DNA of 64,000 bases from Oreohelix idahoensis (Eukaryota > Mollusca > Gastropoda > Stylommatophora > Oreohelicidae). Every line of letters begins with the position of its first letter. The first letter of the stretch is position 1. A model generated the notes under the pieces. It was given only the letters and a program-made list of their open reading frames with translations, was not told the DNA's origin and made no database searches. The translations under genes and the position numbers were made by a program. The stretch is taken from contig JAMPIV010014129.1 in the NCBI GenBank assembly GCA_024509875.1, forward strand, positions 110,001 to 174,000, read 5' to 3'. Shown piece by piece: positions 11,538 to 23,889 of this stretch.

Positions 11538-11837
11538 TGCCACGGAATTGCCTCCCCTGCTTTGCAGTAGTGGTCCAACAGTGGCCAAAACTCAAGAGTA
11601 TCTAATTTGGGTCTTCAAAAGTGTCTACCTTCGCAAAAGATTACTCTTGGCAGAGTTGTTGATAGAAGGATAATGACGCTTCTATCTTAAGGGAGAGTTC
11701 ATAAGATATTTTAGAAGTCACGAACAATGCTGCGTTGGGCAGGGCAGTTGTTAAATTATATCTGATCCGACGCATTTCATGAAGAAATAAGCAATTATTA
11801 ATTTCAGCTCGTTCAAGCCCCCACACTGATGTACTCA
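11538..11837 (-). repeat. E4 5' LTR
   Basis: This 300-bp repeat pairs with 9682-9980. On the minus strand it ends CCGTGGCA immediately before the primer-binding-like sequence. Confidence 0.75.
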
Positions 11838-13084
11838 GTGGAATTCCATTATTATGGTATAGCTCTTTATAGAGTGTATTTAGTAAATTGACTAGGCATA
11901 CATGCAGTACATTCAAAATGATTAAATCGACGTTAAATTTGTATAATTACAAATAACAAATTTAATAATCAACTAAGTTTTAACAGTTTAAAAAGTTTGA
12001 ATAATCTTAGCAGAAAATGCTCATCATCGTGAGATGGTATGTGGTTTTATGTAACAAGTCACTTGGCAGCTTTCAGGTTTGACTTAGCTGCAAATGATAG
12101 GTTGTGCTCCTGCTTGTTTTTTGGGTTCTGAGCAGATAGGTCACTTGAGTTCTCGCGTGTCTGGTCAAGATTAAAGGCGCAGCACGTTTCAAGTAACATC
12201 AGGGAGTAACTGCAAAGCTGCTCCCGCGTCTCTAAGACCCTCTGATGACGGTTCCTAGCTCGACGTCAGGTCACTCCTACTCTCACTTTGTTCCAGAGAT
12301 TAGTACCTTCAGCTGGTACCACCAACTAGTATGGTAAAAGAAGAGAAACGAACACCCTCTGACTACTGAGTTTCCCGACACATACTTATGTGTCCCCATC
12401 TTCCTATTCCACCATCCCAATTACCTCAGAATTTACCCACGGTGAGAATTAAGCTTAATAACTCTAGAGAAAACTTTCTTTACATTTAAATTGAATAGCT
12501 TTATATTTACTTTACATTCAAATGAACAGGTCAACAGTATAGATAGAATATGTTTACATTTACACTGGTTGAAAATGTTCACAATATAGATTGAGCATGT
12601 TTTCATTTAGATTAACACAGGTTGAAAAGCTTGAAACTTTCATTAATTTTAAAGTGAATATGTTTACATAGACATTTACACTGGTTTGAAAATGTAAATA
12701 TTATAATTAGAATGTACATCCTTTCTTTCATTTTCCCTTCAATGCTCCATATGGAACTTTGGATTATCTATGCTTTTTAGTTCTCTTTAAGGAACTAGCA
12801 ATAAAGCATTCACCAGCCCTTGCAGTGGTGGTTCATGAAATCGTCATTCTATATGCTGTGATTGCAAGCCTCAAATGACTTGGACCGCCACGAGCAATTT
12901 TCTGTTGTTATGTTAACAATGAATTCCCACTATGACTCCGTGTTTTCAGTTTCCTCAGATTCCGGTTGTCCTTGTTAAATGGTAGAGTTTATTCTGGGCT
13001 CTGTAGTCCTCAAAATTGCTCAAACAAAGTACAGTCTGATATTTGGAATTAATTCTAGTCTTAACGCTGGCAGTCTGGTGGTCG
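11838..13084. other. Intron 2 sequence, A/T-rich degenerate repeats
   Basis: No gene is seen. Between about 12430 and 12720 a TTTACATTTACACTGGTTGAAAATG-like unit recurs in diverged form, suggesting an old tandem repeat of about 70 bp. Confidence 0.45.
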
Positions 13085-14505
13085 CCTTCTTCTTTGATCC
13101 TTAGCCGCCGACCGTCAAAGCAGTCAGTGTCCATCACGCCTAGTGGCGTCTTGTAGGGCAACAACAAATTGATTCCACTTTGCTCGGTCGGTGGCCATCC
13201 TTCGTACAGTGCCCCAACTCTGGTTCATTCTTTGCATCTCAGCCTCCACGGTCCTCCGCCAGGTTGTTTTTGGTCGGCCTCTTTTTCGTTTTCCTTTAGG
13301 GGTCCAAAGCATAGCTGTTCTTGTGATGGCATCGGGGTCTCTTCTGAGGACATGACCAACCCAATTCCAGCGTCTGCCAGCTATGATGGTGTGCATGTCC
13401 TCTTGCTTGCTACGAGTAAGCAGATCTTGGTTAGTGATGGTATTCGGCCAAAAGATGCTGTGAATTTTTCTTAGGCATGTTGTGTGAAAAGAGGACAATT
13501 TCGACATTTCCTTCTCTGTAACTTTCCATCATTCCGCACCATAGAGAAGCACAGAAAGCACACAGCTCTGATATAATCTTAATTTTGTGCTTGTGCTGTA
13601 TTGGGAGGACTTCCAGATGTTGTTTAGGCTAAAGAAGGCTGTTCTTGCCTTATTCATTCTGATGTTGATGTCTTTGCCTGCCCCGCCGTCTGGTGTTACT
13701 ATGCTTCCTAGGTATGTGAAGGTATCTGTCTGTACCAATTTCTTATTCCTTACTGATATGGGCTCAGGGTTGCTCACATTGAGCGTCATGACCTCAGACT
13801 TCTTTAAATTGATGTTCAAGCCCACCTGCTGGCTAAACTTATTAAGTCTATCCGTTTTTTCCTGGATGTGTTGATGTGAATGTGCTAGTAGTGCAATGTC
13901 ATCTGCATATTCCAGATCTTCCAATGTAGAAAATGTTGTCCATCTTATTCCTCTTGGACTGCCCTCTGTTGTCTGGCGCATCACCCAGTCTATGACTGTT
14001 AAAAATAGAGTGGTTGATAAGGGGCATCCCTGTCGTACTCCTGTCTTCACTTCAAAGGTTAGATTGCTCTGCCCAACACTGCACGTAAAGTTTGCATAGA
14101 GGCTTTCTTGATTGACACTATGCAGCTTGGAATTCCATAAGCCCTCAGTATTTTCCATAAACTGTCCCTATGTATGCTGTCAAAAGCCTTTTCAAAATCA
14201 ACGAAATTAATGTAAAGCTGTCTTTGCCATTCTGAGCACTGCTCTATAATGTTCCTGAGAGTGAATATATGATCTACACATCTCCTGTTCTTTCTAAATC
14301 CTGCTTGTTCTTTCCTCAGTTTGTGATCTACTGCCTTTGAAATTCTCTGTATAATTATCCTGCCTAGTATTTTCCTGGGAACTGAGAGAAGAGTGATTCC
14401 TCTCCAATTATTGCAGTCTGCAAGATCTCCCTTCTTGGGCAATTTGACAATTATTCCTTTGTTCCACTCTGATGGTGTTGTCCCCGTTTTCCAGACTGGT
14501 GGTCG
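13085..14505 (-). pseudogene. RTE-type LINE, 5'-truncated endonuclease/reverse transcriptase gene
   Basis: The minus strand encodes, in order, reverse transcriptase motifs IIVKLPKKGDLADCNNWRG, FVDFEKAFDS, TGVRQGCPLS and LEYADDIALLAHS (catalytic YADD). The C-terminal WNWVGHVLRRD and GKRKRGRPKTTW follow, ending at a stop near 13124 with a short 3' untranslated region. A frameshift lies near 14120, and a TGA replaces the Cys codon expected after YGAE at about 13526-13528. The N-terminal endonuclease is absent. The 3' end matches the small insertion inside E1, so this family supplied that insertion. Confidence 0.88.
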
Positions 14506-15329
14506 TCTTGGCAAGCGATTCTCACGGTGAACTAGATTTGAAAAAAAGCCAGGTTATATTGCCTGTCTTCTCCCGCATATGTTTGTTACGATGTTAAGCA
14601 GTGCGCCAATCGTTTAAAAAATGCGTGTTTAGTGGGGTAATTTCAAAGTTATTTCCGCCTGAAATTCTGTGCGTGATGCAGAGGTCACCTCTCCCATATA
14701 TGGAAGTGACACATCTGAATATTCTCGTCAGCGATTACCAATAACTTCTTCTTACTTTTATCTCAAGTAATATCTTCGTAATACTGCTATCCGGATGCTA
14801 TTACCTCATTCCGTCTTCCATGTGCATGTCTGTAATATGCCCGCAGGCGGATAATTTATCTCCCCGTCCTTGTGCAAACACCGACCCTCGAGTAACCATC
14901 TGAGCGGTGCCTCTTCATGACAGTAATTAGAGAACCCCAATCGCCATATCAGCGCTAAATAAACTAGCTGGGTGTACGTCGTGCTAATCAGGCACCGCCA
15001 AGGTTTGGTACACTAGAATTTTACCAACATGTCTGTCGTTCAATATTGCATCACCTGTCTACATTCTCAGCAGGGAGGGTCAGGTAAACAGGCAAGACGA
15101 ATTATTGCTGAAAGGAGTGAAAGACTGTTTGAAAATACAAAACATCTGCTTCATAGCAGAGAAAGAAAGAGGTGCCGACCACTGAAAAGCACGCAATTAG
15201 TCAGTACACCAAATGTAACTGATTACTGCAGTAGTGAAGCAGAGATCGACGCAAAATAATGTCATACTCACACAGCGATGAAGCCATTTCTGCAGCTGGT
15301 CAATTTGGAGGAAGTCTGCACCAAGCATG
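14506..15329. other. Intron 2 sequence without recognised gene
   Basis: A plus-strand frame of 76 codons (15029-15259) has no recognisable motif and no splice context that I can defend. Nothing else is supported. Confidence 0.4.
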
Positions 15330-15490
15330 CTCATGCTCTTGCAGCGGTGGTTTCTGTAGCTATTTGTTTAACATAATGAGGTTGCTAGCCCAATACACAA
15401 CCTCATGTTAGTCGTTTTGTAAGATATTCCTGAAGGAGCAATAGTCCTATTCTTTCTTTGTCTGATCATTGACCCTCGGGAATGGCCCTG
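15330..15490 (-). repeat. Dispersed repeat family R1, copy 2
   Basis: It shares GGTGGTTTCTGTAGC, TTGTTTAAC, ATGAGGTTG, AACCTCATGTTAGTCG and TTCTTTCTTT blocks with 8930-9070. Confidence 0.6.
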
Positions 15491-15589
15491 CTGCACTTAT
15501 TGAAATTTGCTGAGCTGTAATATTATAGAGGCTCCTTCAGATTTTAAATATATCATCCCATTACTCCAAAGCTGCAGTATATAATGAAT

Positions 15590-15690
15590 GCGTCACCCGC
15601 ATGCTTCTATATGGCAGCGTGACACGGACAACCTATGCTAAGCAAGAAAGAAGGCTTTCACAGATTCTTTGGATTGAGCTGAGATAACTT
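15590..15690 (+). pseudogene. LINE reverse transcriptase remnant
   Basis: A short readable stretch, RMLLYGSVTRTTYAKQERRL, resembles the region after the RT palm in jockey- or RTE-like LINEs. It is about 100 bp and has no intact neighbours. Confidence 0.5.
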
Positions 15691-17359
15691 TTATTAGTTC
15701 ATCAGTTTTGTTAATTCTCTTTTTTTTCGTTTCGTTGATTATTTACTTTCTTGTTTCGGTATTTCTGTTAGATTTTACGATTTTCTTGTATTATTATTGT
15801 TCTTTTTCTCTCATCACTGTTGTTGTTTACTTTTTACATCTGCTTGTATCACCCATTTGTTGTATATTTCTCATCACCGTATAGTTTTTTAGTACCTATT
15901 TGCATTCTTGTCTTTGTCACCTGTTTGTGGCTGACGAAGGGTAAAACCCAAAACGTCCCTTGTTTCTTGTGAACCGTTATTCGTAAAACTGATTAAATAC
16001 CGTTTTATTGGTTTTAATTGTTATACTCCAGCGCTTTTTCCGTGTAGTTCACTTGGGACTCCAGGAAGGCAAGGTTAGAACAGCACTACTGCTCTCAGAG
16101 GCATGTAGTAAGAACAGATTAATATGAGGTTTGAGCGGGATTGGTAATGTCTTCATTTAAAACACTGCTGCTAGAATGTATGTTAGCTTTGGTGCCGGCT
16201 TCCCGAAATGTGGGCCAGCTGGCACCTGCAGAGGTGGCTCCTTGCTCCAAAGAGAGTGGAAATGGAAATAATGTTGACGATTCTGGTGACTCTTTGTAAC
16301 TATATTAATACAGTTTAACTTTTGTGGTTAATCTTACTGTGTCCGTTGTTGGTTATACAGATTGTAATTTAGACTACATATGATCAGTAATAGCAGTTTC
16401 GTCGTCGCTTCTAGCCTTTATAACCCAGACTGTCTTGTCACCTTTCGTCTGTTTATCATTAAAACATCATTGCACATTGATACCATATAAAGTTAGCTCT
16501 CGATGGATTTTGATGCTTTTTATTGGCACTACTAATCTTTAACATATGTGCAGTGATGGGTAGAAAAAACGTATACATCCGTATTCAAAATTCACAAGTA
16601 AATCTGGATGATTCAACCTACAACATTCTCGTTGCTTACTTCAGCAGTCATAGATAATTCTTGACAAAAATATTTCTTCGTTGTAACTTGTTTCGTTTAC
16701 TCTGTGGTTTAGAACTCTGCTTCTAAAACTATAATAAAACTCGTTCAATGTTTTTCGGTGATGCTTGCTACACGAGGCGTAAAAGTTTATAAATGTTTCA
16801 ACACGTACCTTCAATATATATTTTAGCAACACTATCCAAGAAATATCACAATTAACTTCTGCTTTTAACAAAGAAAAAAAAACACTTGCGTCTGCTCCTG
16901 AATTCATATCTTGAATAGAAACAATGGAGTTGGGAATGATATCTGTTTCCACAGATTCGCTCTTGCACGAAAATCGCAAGGCGACAACTCCGGCACGCTC
17001 TACCGCTGAGTTACATCGTCTTCATTGGTTTATGACGCGAGCAAAAAGACTGTCACACACTATGATGCGCTGTCTTATTGTTTAGCTTACCCCACGTGAA
17101 CTTAGCTCACCCCACGGGAACATTAGCTCACCCGTATGATCAAAACTTCCCGAGCCCTCCTAAAAGTTCTCGCCGCTAAAAGAGACTACATCTCACCCAT
17201 CAGGGGAAACAACTCTTGTTCCGACTACTTGACAAATAGTGTTACTTCTCTTTGACTACTTCTCAATATTCTACATCTTCGGTTATCTAACAAATCGCAT
17301 CTTTACTTCCCTATCTCATTATCTATGAACCAGTCGCATTGACCGGTCACATTACAATA
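15691..17359. other. Intron 2 sequence without recognised gene
   Basis: A minus-strand frame at 16641-16979 has no recognisable domain. A D-arm-like GTAACTCAGCGGTAGAGCG on the minus strand (about 16990-17020) hints at a very old tRNA-derived SINE, but no B box follows. Confidence 0.35.
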
Positions 17360-17550
17360 GTTTAACAGTTTAACAGATATGGTTAATCTTACCATATTTA
17401 TACAGTTTAACGTTTGTGGTTAATCTTACATCTATATAGTGTAACGGGTGTGGTTAATTTTACCATATTTATACTGCTTAATGGTGGTGTTTAGCCTTGC
17501 TATATCTATATAGTTTAAAGTTTGTGGTTCATATTACGATATTTATAAAA
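17360..17550. repeat. Minisatellite, unit about 40-45 bp
   Basis: A unit of the form GTTTAACGTTTGTGGTTAATCTTAC plus an ATATTTATA linker repeats about four to five times with drift. A related single unit is present near 16310. Confidence 0.7.
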
Positions 17551-17699
17551 CTTCATGCCAACTTCCATCGTCATTGTTGCAATTCATTGTTCAAATCATT
17601 TTGGTTTTAATCTCCGTATCACAAGTGCTCGTCACGCACACAGAGATAAGTTATGCAGACACACAATGAAAAAAAAATCCAATCCCATCATTTCCTTAT

Positions 17700-17721
17700 C
17701 CCTCTCTCTCTCTCTCTCTTT

Positions 17722-17782
<61 letters not shown>
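17700..17782. repeat. (CT)n microsatellite with short (CA)n
   Basis: Pure or near-pure CT dinucleotides run to about 17766, followed by CA repeats. Confidence 0.95.
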
Positions 17783-17968
17783 ACATTCTCCCTGTGTTTG
17801 TGTGCAAGTGTGTATGTCTATATGTGGATCTCGCTGTTTCACCTTTTCTTTTAACGTTGGAATTATACTTCAAACATCCGTTTCCATGAACCGCAGGTTT
17901 TACTTTTCTCCGCCAGTCCAGACGACAGCTTTCCTGACTGTCTGTCTCTTTTCACGTGTATTACTTGC

Positions 17969-19045
17969 TGATGCGTGATGCCATATGATGATGGATGGTA
18001 TCCGCATGTCTGGTTTTGTGTAGTGTGCAGATGTGTTCAGTCAAACAATGTTCATACAAAAATAACAGGGCAATCCACATAGGACGTCAGTAAACTCACG
18101 ACGTATAAAGTCAATGATTCTTGAAACAGCCGTTGACGTTTTTCTTCATTATTTATTGTGGACGCCACAGTGACAAAATGGTTACGCGAATATGTAGACA
18201 CATCAAACAGTCATTATCACAGCAACATTCAATACAGCAATAGACGGTAGACAGCATTACAATGATGAGTCAGATGCATGTTATATTTCATAGTGCTGTA
18301 AATGTAGTCAGGTGAAAAACTCCATCCTTTTCTATAACGGCCAGGAGATAACCAGATGTATGAGATCAGTTCACTCTCCTTAATCTGACTTCAGCAAGAC
18401 AGACACGTCTGCCGAAGTATAAATAATGTCCTCAAAAATATCCTCTAGATAACAAAGGTTTTTCAAACCTAGTTCAGGTAACCAAGTAGCAAGTAATAGT
18501 CCTTGGGACCTGCATCAACCGATGCAGCACAATACAGCGACATGTGAGCTAGGAAAACATCTCGTGACGACGACTTCGAAGACAGGCTATGAACCAGAAA
18601 TCGTTCACGACCAAAAATCGATAGAGTTAATGAAAATGTTAATTTACCTTGCCTTCCGGAAATACACAGAAATATCACGCCTCCCGACATGTGGGAAACA
18701 CTAGAGGTATTATCTCGAATAAACGAAATATCCATTAAGAGGACTACACATCCCTGACAGAACAAAAAATAGCGGAGATCCCCTCTTCAACGAGGCATCT
18801 CTTTCGCCATTCCAAATCGCTCACTCCACTAGTGGTGGGCGGAAACCGATCGACCAAGAAGCAAGACAAGTCATGCGCAGTCCAGCGCAAAATGACCACA
18901 GCTCAAACTTAACTGCATTCGATACCAACGCGAGAAGACAAATGCTTACCGAGAAAAGTGACTATAAATTTCAAGCAGTTGTTGCCCTTGCGTTATAAAA
19001 TAGATATTGAAATAAAACGATGTTGCGAGAATTTATCACGCAACA
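17969..19045 (-). repeat. E2 3' LTR
   Basis: On the minus strand it runs TGTTGCGTGATAAA...CACGCATCA, with TG...CA ends. It is 1077 bp and almost identical to 26262-27339. Confidence 0.95.
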
Positions 19046-19811
19046 TATCACCACCTCCTCCCGATAAAAAAAAATGTGGAACATATTTTTTTTTTTAAAT
19101 ATCAAAGAGCATGCGATAAGCGGCTCAAAACGCACGAATTATGCGCTGATAATTAACTAAATTGCCAAACAATAGGCTAATTATAGAGTGTCTGGTGAGG
19201 ATATACCTCAACAGAAAAATAAATATGTCTCAAAAAATATTCACATCGGGGAGGTGTCACCAACACACATCACGTTAGCATGTAAACACAGTATACGTAT
19301 GCAAGTTACTATAATCATCATTAAACAGCATACTCTAATATTGTCTTTAAAAATGGATGTACAAATCTGATAGGAAAATTTAAATAGTACATTCTTTGAC
19401 ATGTAATGACATAAGTACATAGTAAAGTTAAACTACATGACGATCCAGGACATATGCTCTGGCATTCCGAGGGTAAGTACACAATCTAGAACTCGTCATG
19501 CTTGATACTAGTAAGGTAAGTCCTCAGCTCAACAATGACATTCTGAGAAAGTACAAGCAATATAATGCTAATTAATAACTAATATGCTTCATAAGGTACA
19601 ATACATTATTAATAATTGTGGCTGTTTAGTAAACTAACGGCCCTTATATTAACCACTCAGTCCTCCTCTATCATCTTAAAAAACGAACAGAAGAAGATGA
19701 CAACAAAGCACGATGGTGTGTACATATAAAGTGAGTACAGATGTGCTAATCTATTGTAGTAATATAGGTGTGTTATGACTCTGTAATATATAGGAATATA
19801 GGACAGAAGTA
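19046..19811 (-). other. E2 3' untranslated region
   Basis: About 750 bp between the RNase H stop and the polypurine tract is A/T-rich with no open frame of note. Confidence 0.6.
19050..19061 (-). other. E2 polypurine tract
   Basis: GGGAGGAGGTGG lies four bases before the 3' LTR on the minus strand, where plus-strand DNA synthesis is primed. Confidence 0.75.
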
Positions 19812-20669
19812 TTAGTTAGAGTCATGTGGGCATCTAGACAAAATGTCAGCCATCACATTATCCGCACCACGGATAGCTCGTACCGTGAAGTGAAAAGGTT
19901 GAAGAGCTATAGCATATCGAGTGGATCTCGAACTCTTCAAATTCTTAGTCTGAATAGCTGTAAGAGCTTTCTGATCAGTCTCTAGAATGAAATGTGCGCC
20001 CAGGAGGAATCTTTGTAGCTTTAGAATTGACCAAACCATCGCTAACAACTCACGGTCTAAAACCGAGTAGTTCCTCTCTGCCGCATTTAGTTTTCTAGAA
20101 ATGTACATAACAGGATGCAGAGTATTTGCATATTCTTGCATCAGTGCTGCTCCAATCCCAGTGGATGAAGCATCACTTCGAAGAACAAAAGTCCTATCAA
20201 GAGTAGGTAATCTTAAGATGGGAGGAGAAGAAAATATATTCTTGATTTGGTCTAATGAAGATTGGCATTCTTCAGACCAACGGACCAGATTAGGCGAACC
20301 TTTCTTCAACAATGTTGAGAGAGGTGCCATGATCGAAGATAAATTTGGAATAAATCTCCCATAAAATTGAATTAAACCTAAGAGACTCCTAACTTGTTTC
20401 TTCGTTTTAGGAACAGAGATGTTCAGTATTTTTGAAGTATTGTGGTCTTCTGTCTTCAAGAGACCATGACCAACACGATGACCCAGGAAAGAGATTTCAC
20501 CAAAACCAACAAAAGCTTTAGAAGGTTTTGCTGTCAAATTATTCTCACGTAGAGTGGACAGTAAGTCATATAACCCTAAATAGTGATCTTCCCAGGTATC
20601 ACTGAAGAGACAGATGTCATCTAAGTATGCGATGACATCCGAACGATGTGACAGAATTCGACGCATCAT
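19812..20669 (-). pseudogene. E2 reverse transcriptase C-terminal half and RNase H
   Basis: The frame carries the catalytic YLDD (VIAYLDDICLF) near its start, then the thumb region with FLGHRVG and IQFYGRFIPNLS. RNase H follows with VLRSDASSTGIGAAL, RELLAMVWS, LETDQKAL and ADILSR, and ends at a stop at 19812. It is separated from the upstream frame by a +1 shift near 20690, where a run of five C follows LMNA. The two frames overlap between 20617 and 20669. The encoded activities copy element RNA into DNA and remove the RNA strand. Confidence 0.92.
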
Positions 20670-23600
20670 GCGAACGAAAGTTGCAGGGGGCGTTCATGAG
20701 ACCAAAAGGCATAACATTCCATTGAAATAGACCCCTAGGTGTAGAAAAAGCAGTAAGAGGTTTGGCATGCTCTGCTAAAGGCACTTGCCAATAACCTTTA
20801 GACAAGTCAAGTTTAGTGAAGAATCTAGAATTAGAAAGTCTAATCAGTAGATCTTCTAACAAAGGCATCGGTTCAGCATCGAACTTTGTGACCTGATTCA
20901 ATTTGCGATAATCAACACAAATTCGTATGTTCTTATCCTTCTTCCGGACAATAACCATGGAAGAAGAATATGGTGAAGTCGATGGTTCAATTATATTTAA
21001 TTGAATCATTTCATCCAATTCCTTTTCCACTTGCGACTGAAAGTGTATAGGAATAGGATACGGCCTAACCCTAATTGGATTATTGTCGGTAAGAATTATG
21101 TCATGTTCTATGACATCTGTGTGTCCAGGAATGTCAGTGAGAACATCCTGAAATGTTTGTAACATCGACGAGACTTGTCGATGTTCGTCACCAGAAAGAT
21201 TAGGAGAAACCGAAACGTTTTTCCAAGATTCCGTAGAATGTAATGGAACCACTGGAAGGGGAAGGTTGACATCAGAGAAGGTAGCTTCCTCATCCTGTAT
21301 GACAGACAGGGATGAATAATGACCGTGAGGTGCAGGAGCATCATCCGTTGCCTGGAAAATAGGCAGCAAATAGTCCGGACGTTCGTGAAATTCCGAAAGC
21401 ATGTTTATGTGGAAAGTTTTATGCTTTCCATCAATATCGACCACATAGTCAACATCGGAAATCCGAGAGACTATTGCATACGGACCTTTCCATGCAATAA
21501 GAAGTCTATTTTCCCTACTGGGGAGTAGGACGAATGCTTTGTCACCTGGACAAAGTTGTCGTAGACATCTATTCTTGTTAGCAAACTGTCTTGCCTTCTC
21601 TTTAGCAATTTCTGATGAAGCAGTTGCTAGCTTACATGCCTCAATGATCTTTTGTCTAAGAGCAATGACATACTCAAATGAGGATTGAGTTTCATCGCTA
21701 ATATCATCGGCAGTGATGAGATCGTGTAATAAAGACATAGGGCCGCGTGGACGCGCGCCAAAGACAAGTTCGAAGGGAGAAAATCCTGTGTGTTCATTAG
21801 GGACTTCTCTATAGGCAAAGAGAGCCGCGGGTAAAACCCTGTCCCAATCTTGAGGATGATCTTCAGTTATCTTACCAAGCAAAGTCTTGAGCGTTCTATT
21901 CAGACGCTCAACTAACCCATTAGACATAGGATGGTAGATACTACTGAGAGATCGTTCAATATGTAAGGTAGACATTACCTGTGACATAGTGTCAGATATG
22001 AGTTGAGTGCCATGGTCTGATAATATTTCTCTGGGGAACCCCAAGCGAGAAAATATCAACCAAAGAGCATCTGCGATATCTGTAGTAGATATGCTCTTAA
22101 GAGGAATAGCCTCTGGCCAACGTGTGCACATATCGACACATGTAAGGATAAACTGATGTCCTCTGGCCGACTTGACCTTAAAAGGGCCAATAATATCTAT
22201 GGCCATTTTCTGAAACGGCCGAATAGGAATGTCAGCAGCCTGGATAGGCGCAGCATGTCGTGGTCCTCTAGATTTGACCTCCTGACATACCTTGCATGAT
22301 CGGCAGTAAATACGAATGTCCTTATTGACAAAAGGCCAAAAGAAAGCCGCAAGGACTCTCGACTTCGTACGGGAAAAACCCATATGTCCAGCACATTGCG
22401 AGTCATGAGCATGTTGTAATATTTGCACTCTCATGCTCTTGGGAACAAGAATTTGCGAATGTGCCGACGTAGTCGAATCTTGTACCATACGTACAAGTAC
22501 GCCGTTTCTCATTGCAATCCAAGATTTTCTATTTGTATCCTGATTCGGATCACCTTTCTTCGCAAGAACGAAGAATTTTTTTAAAGAAGGATCTTCTTCT
22601 TGCAATTTTATGAAAGAGTCACGAGTGATTACTAAGTGACTATCTTGGCTATCAACTTCATTATCACTATTCAGTGATGTTTCGGGTGTTTGTAGAGCTT
22701 GTGCTCTTGTAACTACTGCATTTGTAGCTTGCATGTTATTATCTTCCCAAGCAGCAATCTGCTGTGGGGTACACTCCCTAACTCCGTGAATACGACCAAT
22801 AATAAGGTCCGCAATAGGATTAGGTAAGAGACAAGCATGCACATCTCCAGTAAAGAAAGGAGTGGCAATGCGAATTACAGCAGTAGGATATTTTTCTAGA
22901 GTGCCGCCAAATGTGACACATTTAATAACCCTTCCTGTAGCACAAGATGGATCTACAAGCGATTGTCTAACACCAATAGTGGTGCATCCGGAATCGAAAA
23001 GTAGTGAGACCGGAGTATCATTAACAAGACCCTTATGTAGAATTAAAGAACCCCTCCCGTCATGCGCAACAGCAGCAGGAAGAGCGGGAAGTGGGTGACC
23101 ACAACTCAAAGTAGTTATGGTACCCGGTTCGAATAAAGTACTGCATTGGGGGCATTTGTTTGCTCTCTCAAAGTCAAAAGCAGAACCAGTGACAGCGTCA
23201 AAGTTTTTATTATCAACAACATGATTACAGGCTCCCTCAGTTTCCTGTTGTACAGCATTAGCCTGCTGATATCTCTTTTTTTTGTGTTGAGATCTACCCC
23301 GACTATTATTACCTCTGAAGTTATCAGAGTTATTATTATCTCTGCAGTTATTATTGTCTCTATTGTAATTGTTATCCTGGTTCGAATTCCAGTTTCCACG
23401 ATTACTATCATGTTCACATTGATGCGAACATCTATTTGTTTGGTTCTGAGGTCTTCGGCAGGAATAACCTCTATTACCATATCCTCTTTTGAAATGCTTA
23501 TAATTATTAGGATGATAGTAACGACCACTATCAGGTTGTCTCCAATTCTTCGAAGAAGAATCACCATGAAATTGGTTTCCATGATTTTGACAGAAATTAC

Positions 23601-23847
23601 CGCTACTCTTTCTATCAAAATTTTGTTGGGATCTACGAGCAAAGTTTTGGCCATACGGAGCTGCCGAAGCAACTGGTAAACCTTCTTTCACCTTAGAGTT
23701 ACCCATGGTTATGTGTGGGTGCGCAGTTACGTATTGGCAACAGAAATCTTCCATTTCTTTTATTGTTTTAGGTTTACGTTCATGAAGGAAAGCAAGGAAA
23801 GACTCATTGACAGACGACATGACTTTGTCTCTAAGTATTAAGTCCAT
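20617..23847 (-). pseudogene. E2 gag C-terminus, protease, integrase, reverse transcriptase
   Basis: This 1076-residue frame holds gag C-terminal sequence (1-60), an Asn/Arg-rich region (100-195), a CPQC...CGH cysteine/histidine module (232-251) and an aspartic protease with LLFDSG near 285. Integrase follows: zinc-binding HAH...CRSC (about 480-520), catalytic Asp551, Asp611 and Glu647 with a 35-residue spacing, and a GPY/F module (AWKGPY near 785). Reverse transcriptase starts at about 905 with ICVDYRKLNQV and DLSKGYWQVP. Integrase precedes reverse transcriptase, the Gmr1 order. The true frame starts upstream: it is continuous with the gag frame except for the TGA at 23892-23890. It ends out of frame after LMNA. 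Confidence 0.93.
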
Positions 23848-23889
23848 AAGTCCTTCATAAGTTTTTTCCGTCTTAGATAGTTCAACCCA

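Larger units (their letters stand above)
9682..11837 (-). mobile_element. E4: deleted Ty3/Gypsy-like LTR element
   Basis: Two direct repeats of 299 and 300 bp (9682-9980 and 11538-11837) flank gag and protease remnants on the minus strand. Each LTR reads TGAGTA...CGTGACA/CGTGGCA on the minus strand, so it has TG...CA ends. Integrase, reverse transcriptase and RNase H are missing. A five-base target duplication is not visible, which suggests rearrangement at one end. The LTRs differ at many positions, so the insertion is old. A related solo LTR lies at 28617-28919. Confidence 0.75.

Noticed and set aside
15029..15259. 76-codon plus-strand frame
   Set aside because: No recognised domain, no splice-site support and no homologous copy in the window. 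Length is within chance expectation.
15895..16060. GACGAAGGG...AAACGTC motif resembling the 3' region of some Penelope- or LINE-type elements
   Set aside because: The motif is short and no associated reverse transcriptase or endonuclease sequence is visible nearby.
16990..17020. tRNA D-arm-like sequence on the minus strand
   Set aside because: No B box, anticodon stem or acceptor stem follows at the right distance. At most it is an old SINE head.
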